Shown here one piece after another: positions 5,037-7,963 of a stretch of DNA of 7,963 nucleotides (within the stretch, counting starts at the first letter, position 1; each line of letters begins with the position of its first letter). Source of the DNA: Endomicrobium sp. Its GTDB lineage: Bacteria; Elusimicrobiota; Endomicrobiia; Endomicrobiales; Endomicrobiaceae. The notes under the pieces are model-generated. The model was not told the DNA's origin, searched no databases, and was given only the letters and a program-made list of their open reading frames with translations. The DNA is taken from assembly GCA_031277075.1 (NCBI GenBank), contig JAISLV010000127.1, positions 1-7,963 of the forward strand. The letters run 5' to 3'. The position numbers were made by a program, and so were the translations under genes.

Positions 5037-7544
5037 ATGTCTGAAGAAATTAAAGATGAAAATGGGAAGAAAAGCGCGTCGGCTTACGATGCGTCTAACA
5101 TCACGGTTTTAGAGGGGCTTGAGGCGGTGCGCAAACGTCCTGCGATGTATATCGGCTCTACGGGCGCGCAGGGGCTGCACCATTTGGTTTATGAAGTTGT
5201 GGACAATTCTATAGACGAAGTTCTTGCGGGCGTTTGCAAAAATATAGAGGTGATAATTCACCCCGATAATTCCGTTACCGTTTTAGACGACGGGCGCGGT
5301 ATTCCCGTAGACCCGCACCCAGACCCGAAATACAAAGGCGTTTCCGCTTTAGAAATTGTTATGACAAAACTTCACGCGGGCGGTAAGTTTGACAAAAATT
5401 CTTATAAAGTTTCGGGCGGTCTTCACGGAGTGGGCGTTTCTTGCGTCAACGCTTTAAGCGACTTGCTTGAAGTTGAAGTCTACCGCGACGGGAACGTTTA
5501 TAAGCAAAGTTATTCTGCGGGAAAACCGCTCGGACCGGTAAAAGAAATAGGAAAAAGCGACGAAAGAGGCACAAAGGTTCATTTTCACCCCGACCCTGCA
5601 ATTTTTACTTCTACGGTGTATTCCTTTGATATTCTTACAAACCGTTTAAGAGAGCTTGCTTTTTTAAACGCGGGAACGCATATACGCATTGCCGACGAAA
5701 GAGAAGACAAAGAGCATATATTTGATTACGACGGCGGCATAAAAACTTTTGTTCAGTATTTAAACGCAAATAAGAACGTAATTAACAAAGAGCCGATATA
5801 TTTTCAAAAAGAAAAAGAAAATGTCGGCGTAGAAATAGCGTTGCAATACAACGATTCTTATAATGAACAAATTTTTTCTTTTGTCAACAATATTAACACT
5901 ATAGAAGGCGGAACGCATTTGTCGGGGTTTCGTTCCGCTCTTACGCGCTCAATCAACGAATATATTAAGAAAAACGAAATTTCAAAAACCAAAGATTTAA
6001 AACTTTCGGGCGAAGACGTTCGCGAAGGGTTAACGGCTGTAATTTCTACAAAAGTGCCTAACCCGCAGTTTGAAGGACAGACAAAAACGAAACTCGGCAA
6101 CGGCGAAGTGGAAGGAATAACGCAGTCTATAGTGGGCGAAGCTCTCACCGTGTTTTTAGAAGAAAATCCGGGTATTGCAAAACAGATTTTAGAAAAAGCC
6201 ATTAATGCCGCCGAAGCCCGCGAAGCCGCAAGAAAAGCGCGCGAAATGACCAGAAGAAAAGGCGCTTTAGACGGGGCGGCGCTACCGGGCAAACTTGCCG
6301 ACTGTTCTGAAAGAGACCCGCAAAAAACCGAACTCTTTATTGTAGAAGGAGATTCGGCGGGCGGTTCGGCAAAACAAGGGCGCGACAGAACTTTTCAAGC
6401 GATACTTCCTTTAAGAGGAAAAATTTTAAACGTTGAAAGAGCGCGCCTTGCAAAAATGCTTGCAAACAACGAAATTAAAACGCTTATTACGGCTATAGGC
6501 GCGGGAATTGGGAAAGACGACAAAGATTTTAATATAGAAAAAGCCCGTTACCATAAAATTATCATAATGACCGATGCCGACGTTGACGGCGCGCATATTA
6601 GAACGCTTCTTTTAACTTTTTTTTATCGGCATATGCCCCAGCTTATAGACAAAGGGTATGTCTATATCGCGCAGCCGCCTTTGTATAAAGTGAAAAAGAA
6701 TAAAAAAGAAATGTATTTAGACAGCGAAGAAGAGCTTGACAAGTTTTTATTTGCGCAAGCTCTAGACGGCGTTTGCCTTGTTCTTGTGAAAGACGGAGAA
6801 ACGGTTAAAGAAATTGACGAAAAGAATTTAAGGCGTATAGTGGCAAATATCAGCGAGCTTGACGCTCTTATCAGAAAAATTTCAAAAAAAGGCGTAACTT
6901 GGAAAGAATATCTTAGGCTAAGAGCGGAAAAAACAGCCCGCGAAGACGGCAAATTGCCGCTTTACAGAGTGTCGCAAGACGACAGCGTTCAATATATTTA
7001 TTCAGATAAAGAATGGAAAGAGTTCAAAGAAGCTCTTCTTCAAAAAAGAAGAGAACTTCTTGCCTCGCAAGGAGAGCTTGCTGTGATAAGCGAAGCGCAG
7101 ATAGAAGATTTGACGCCTGAATATAAAGATTTATGGGAACTGCCGAGAATTGATAAACTTGCCGACCAGCTTGAAGATGAAGGTTTGCACTTGCAGCATT
7201 ACGGCGAAACGCATACAAAGCCCGTATATCGTCTGCAAGACGCCGACAAAAAAGGCGGCGGCGACATTTACGAACTTCATTCTACGGCGGAACTTATTGA
7301 CACTATCAGAGAGCTTGGCAATAAAGGCGCGACGATACAAAGATATAAAGGTTTAGGCGAAATGAACCCCGAACAGCTGTGGGAAACGACTATGGACAAA
7401 ACCAACAGAAAACTTTTGCAGGTAAAGCTGGAAGACGCCATAGAAACCGACAGAATTTTTACAACCTTGATGGGCGACCAAGTGGAACCCAGACGCGCTT
7501 TTATACAAACGCATGCTTTAGACGTAAAGAATTTGGATATTTAA
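5037..7544 (+). CDS. gyrB: DNA gyrase subunit B
   Basis: GyrB is the ATPase and TOPRIM subunit of DNA gyrase, which introduces negative supercoils as a GyrA2GyrB2 complex. The 835-residue product has the GHKL ATPase with catalytic Glu53 and Asn57 (VYEVVDNSIDE), DGRGIP (85-90), GGLHGVGVSCVNAL (127-140), and the transducer lysine in QTKTKLGN (348-355). The TOPRIM domain has Glu437 in EGDSAGG and DADVD at 513-517, the metal-binding acidic residues. A long insert (about 565-750) follows the TOPRIM core, as in the long GyrB of many Gram-negative phyla, then RYKGLGEMNPEQLWETTMD (769-787) and the usual ending VEPRRAFIQTHALDVKNLDI. All key residues are present, so it is functional. Arg460 replaces the Lys447 of E. 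coli GyrB, a natural variant in many bacteria. The gene lies between restriction-type genes instead of directly between dciA and gyrA. Confidence 0.98.
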   Translation: MSEEIKDENGKKSASAYDASNITVLEGLEAVRKRPAMYIGSTGAQGLHHLVYEVVDNSIDEVLAGVCKNIEVIIHPDNSVTVLDDGRGIPVDPHPDPKYKGVSALEIVMTKLHAGGKFDKNSYKVSGGLHGVGVSCVNALSDLLEVEVYRDGNVYKQSYSAGKPLGPVKEIGKSDERGTKVHFHPDPAIFTSTVYSFDILTNRLRELAFLNAGTHIRIADEREDKEHIFDYDGGIKTFVQYLNANKNVINKEPIYFQKEKENVGVEIALQYNDSYNEQIFSFVNNINTIEGGTHLSGFRSALTRSINEYIKKNEISKTKDLKLSGEDVREGLTAVISTKVPNPQFEGQTKTKLGNGEVEGITQSIVGEALTVFLEENPGIAKQILEKAINAAEAREAARKAREMTRRKGALDGAALPGKLADCSERDPQKTELFIVEGDSAGGSAKQGRDRTFQAILPLRGKILNVERARLAKMLANNEIKTLITAIGAGIGKDDKDFNIEKARYHKIIIMTDADVDGAHIRTLLLTFFYRHMPQLIDKGYVYIAQPPLYKVKKNKKEMYLDSEEELDKFLFAQALDGVCLVLVKDGETVKEIDEKNLRRIVANISELDALIRKISKKGVTWKEYLRLRAEKTAREDGKLPLYRVSQDDSVQYIYSDKEWKEFKEALLQKRRELLASQGELAVISEAQIEDLTPEYKDLWELPRIDKLADQLEDEGLHLQHYGETHTKPVYRLQDADKKGGGDIYELHSTAELIDTIRELGNKGATIQRYKGLGEMNPEQLWETTMDKTNRKLLQVKLEDAIETDRIFTTLMGDQVEPRRAFIQTHALDVKNLDI
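7511..7544 (+). repeat. gyrB 3' end, first copy of an imperfect direct repeat
   Basis: The last 34 bases of gyrB, including its stop, match 7595-7627 at about 28 positions with four mismatches and three gap positions. Shared blocks are GCTT, GACGT, AAGAA and TTGGATAT followed by TAA. Confidence 0.65.
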
Positions 7545-7579
7545 CGGCGTAGGCAACGGCGCAAAAAAGCAGCTAAGAA

Positions 7580-7605
7580 GTTAAGCCGCGCCGCGCAGGC
7601 TTGAC
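7580..7605. other. GC-rich stem-loop after gyrB
   Basis: GTTAAGCC (7580-7587) pairs with GGCTTGAC (7598-7605), with one G-U pair in RNA. Inside it GCG (7588-7590) pairs with CGC (7594-7596) around a CCG loop, with one unpaired A. The stem of about 11 bp is strong for this genome. No U-tract follows, so it is not a typical intrinsic terminator. It may still slow transcription or protect the gyrB mRNA 3' end, and it overlaps the duplicated gyrB tail. Confidence 0.5.
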
Positions 7606-7627
7606 GTTAAGAAACTTGGATATATAA
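7580..7627 (+). repeat. Diverged second copy of the gyrB 3' end
   Basis: At DNA level, 7595-7627 aligns with the last 34 bases of gyrB. In one frame, 7580-7627 reads VKPRRAGLTLRNLDI then stop, against VEPRRA...LDVKNLDI then stop in GyrB. Several differences are synonymous (Pro, Arg, Ala, Asn and Ile codons), and about five residues are missing. It looks like the tail of another gyrB allele lying directly before the HARE-HTH gene. The GC-rich PRRA part alone could be chance; the LDI end is the firmer match. Confidence 0.55.
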
Positions 7628-7631
7628 AAAA

Positions 7632-7963
7632 ATGACAACTCTTTCCGATATAACTTATTGCGATGCAATAGAAGCCGTTATGAAAGCTAATAATTATTAT
7701 GCGCCGCTAAAACTATTGTATAAAGAAATTTGGAAATATAAAGACAAAAGTAAAATTGTCGGAAAAACTCCTGAAATGACAATTCAAGAAAGAGTTCAGC
7801 GTGATAAACGGTTTATAAGGATAGGGCTTGGGGTTTATGCTCTTAAAGATAAATTGGATTTATTGCCGAAAGCGGTTGTCCCGAAAAACGAAAAAGAAAA
7901 AAGGGAAAATTTGCATTCCTCAATACAGGGAATGTTGCTTGAAATAGGAAATATTAGAAAAGA
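7632..7963 (+). CDS. HARE-HTH domain protein, likely restriction-related, 3' end outside window
   Basis: The frame is open from ATG 7632 to the window edge (110 codons visible). Residues about 7-73 match the HARE-HTH winged-helix domain: DAIEAVMKANNYYAPLKLLY, KEIW (31-34), GKTPEMTIQERVQRD (44-58), then RFIRIGLGVYALKD (60-73). HARE-HTH occurs in the RNA polymerase delta subunit and, in many bacteria, at the N-terminus of restriction-type proteins, where it may sense DNA or its modification. The next segment (KEKRENLHSSIQGMLLEIGNIRK, written here as KEKRENLHSS and IQGMLLEIGNIRK) looks like the start of a further domain, for which I would expect a PD-(D/E)xK-type nuclease, but this is not visible. 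There is no clear Shine-Dalgarno sequence. The start lies 87 bases after the gyrB stop and 4 bases after the duplicated gyrB tail. The bases between (7545-7579) hold only a basic open stretch in the gyrB frame. Confidence 0.75.
   Translation, partial: MTTLSDITYCDAIEAVMKANNYYAPLKLLYKEIWKYKDKSKIVGKTPEMTIQERVQRDKRFIRIGLGVYALKDKLDLLPKAVVPKNEKEKRENLHSSIQGMLLEIGNIRK

Noticed and set aside
5858..6292. 144-codon open frame on the minus strand inside gyrB
   Set aside because: It is a mirror of strongly coding gyrB sequence; its composition is Ser/Ala-rich and resembles no family, and it has no start signals.
7028..7060. Inverted repeat (CTCTTCTT / AAGAAGAG with outer AGAAG / CTTCT) inside gyrB
   Set aside because: It lies in the coding insert, where Glu/Lys/Leu codons readily generate such A/G and C/T runs, and there is no sign of an RNA function.
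1..7963. Shortage of GGNCC sites as a sign of restriction avoidance
   Set aside because: Reading by eye I find only two (1665-1669 and 5532-5536), against roughly 5-8 expected from composition. The count is too small to argue from; a genome-wide count would be needed.
1..7963. CRISPR arrays, tRNA or rRNA genes
   Set aside because: No regularly spaced repeats and no cloverleaf or rRNA-like segments were seen on either strand.

Overview
This 8-kb window is bacterial. It is centred on gyrB and appears to come from a chromosomal replication-gene cluster into which restriction and other accessory genes have been inserted. Coding is dense and almost entirely on the + strand. The base composition is AT-rich (roughly 35-40% GC by eye), and gyrB is visibly richer in G+C than the restriction genes and the Fic gene. 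The GyrB is of the long type (835 residues, with a large insert after the TOPRIM core). An Endomicrobium-like or other Elusimicrobiota host would fit the composition and the abundance of restriction genes, but that assignment is a weak guess; no rRNA or other marker is present to settle it.

Layout. A DUF721/DciA-like gene (19-345) overlaps by 4 bases (ATGA) a DNA methyltransferase gene with an N-terminal helix-turn-helix (342-1931). A TdeIII-family type II restriction endonuclease follows (1965-2741). Together they form a type II restriction-modification system, probably directed at GGNCC. Next comes a 182-bp MITE-like element (2783-2964) with about 45-bp terminal inverted repeats and a TA duplication. 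It sits inside a broken gene of unknown function (2742-3671), which is open across the MITE once the element is removed in silico and also carries a frameshift near its 3' end. Between 3672 and 3854 lie a small hairpin and a promoter/operator region rich in inverted copies of a TAGACAACAATAT-type box. These precede a self-inhibited (class II) Fic AMP-transferase with a C-terminal winged-helix domain (3858-4970). gyrB (5037-7544) has its own strong Shine-Dalgarno sequence. Downstream of gyrB is an imperfect second copy of the gyrB 3' end (7580-7627), overlapping a GC-rich hairpin, and then the start of a HARE-HTH protein (7632 to beyond the window edge) of the kind often fused to restriction nucleases.

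How it fits together. DUF721/dciA and gyrB are neighbours in the dnaA-dnaN-recF-dciA-gyrB-gyrA cluster of many bacteria. Here they are separated by about 4.7 kb of defence-type and decaying cargo, and gyrB is followed by a restriction-type gene rather than gyrA. The methyltransferase appears to be translated by coupling to dciA, while the nuclease has only a weak ribosome-binding site, which would favour methylation before cutting. The duplicated gyrB tail suggests that the HARE-HTH gene arrived by recombination using the end of gyrB, or from a donor in which it also lay after gyrB. I see no wholly new system. The most unusual signals are the gyrB-tail scar, the MITE-split gene and the operator array in front of the Fic gene.
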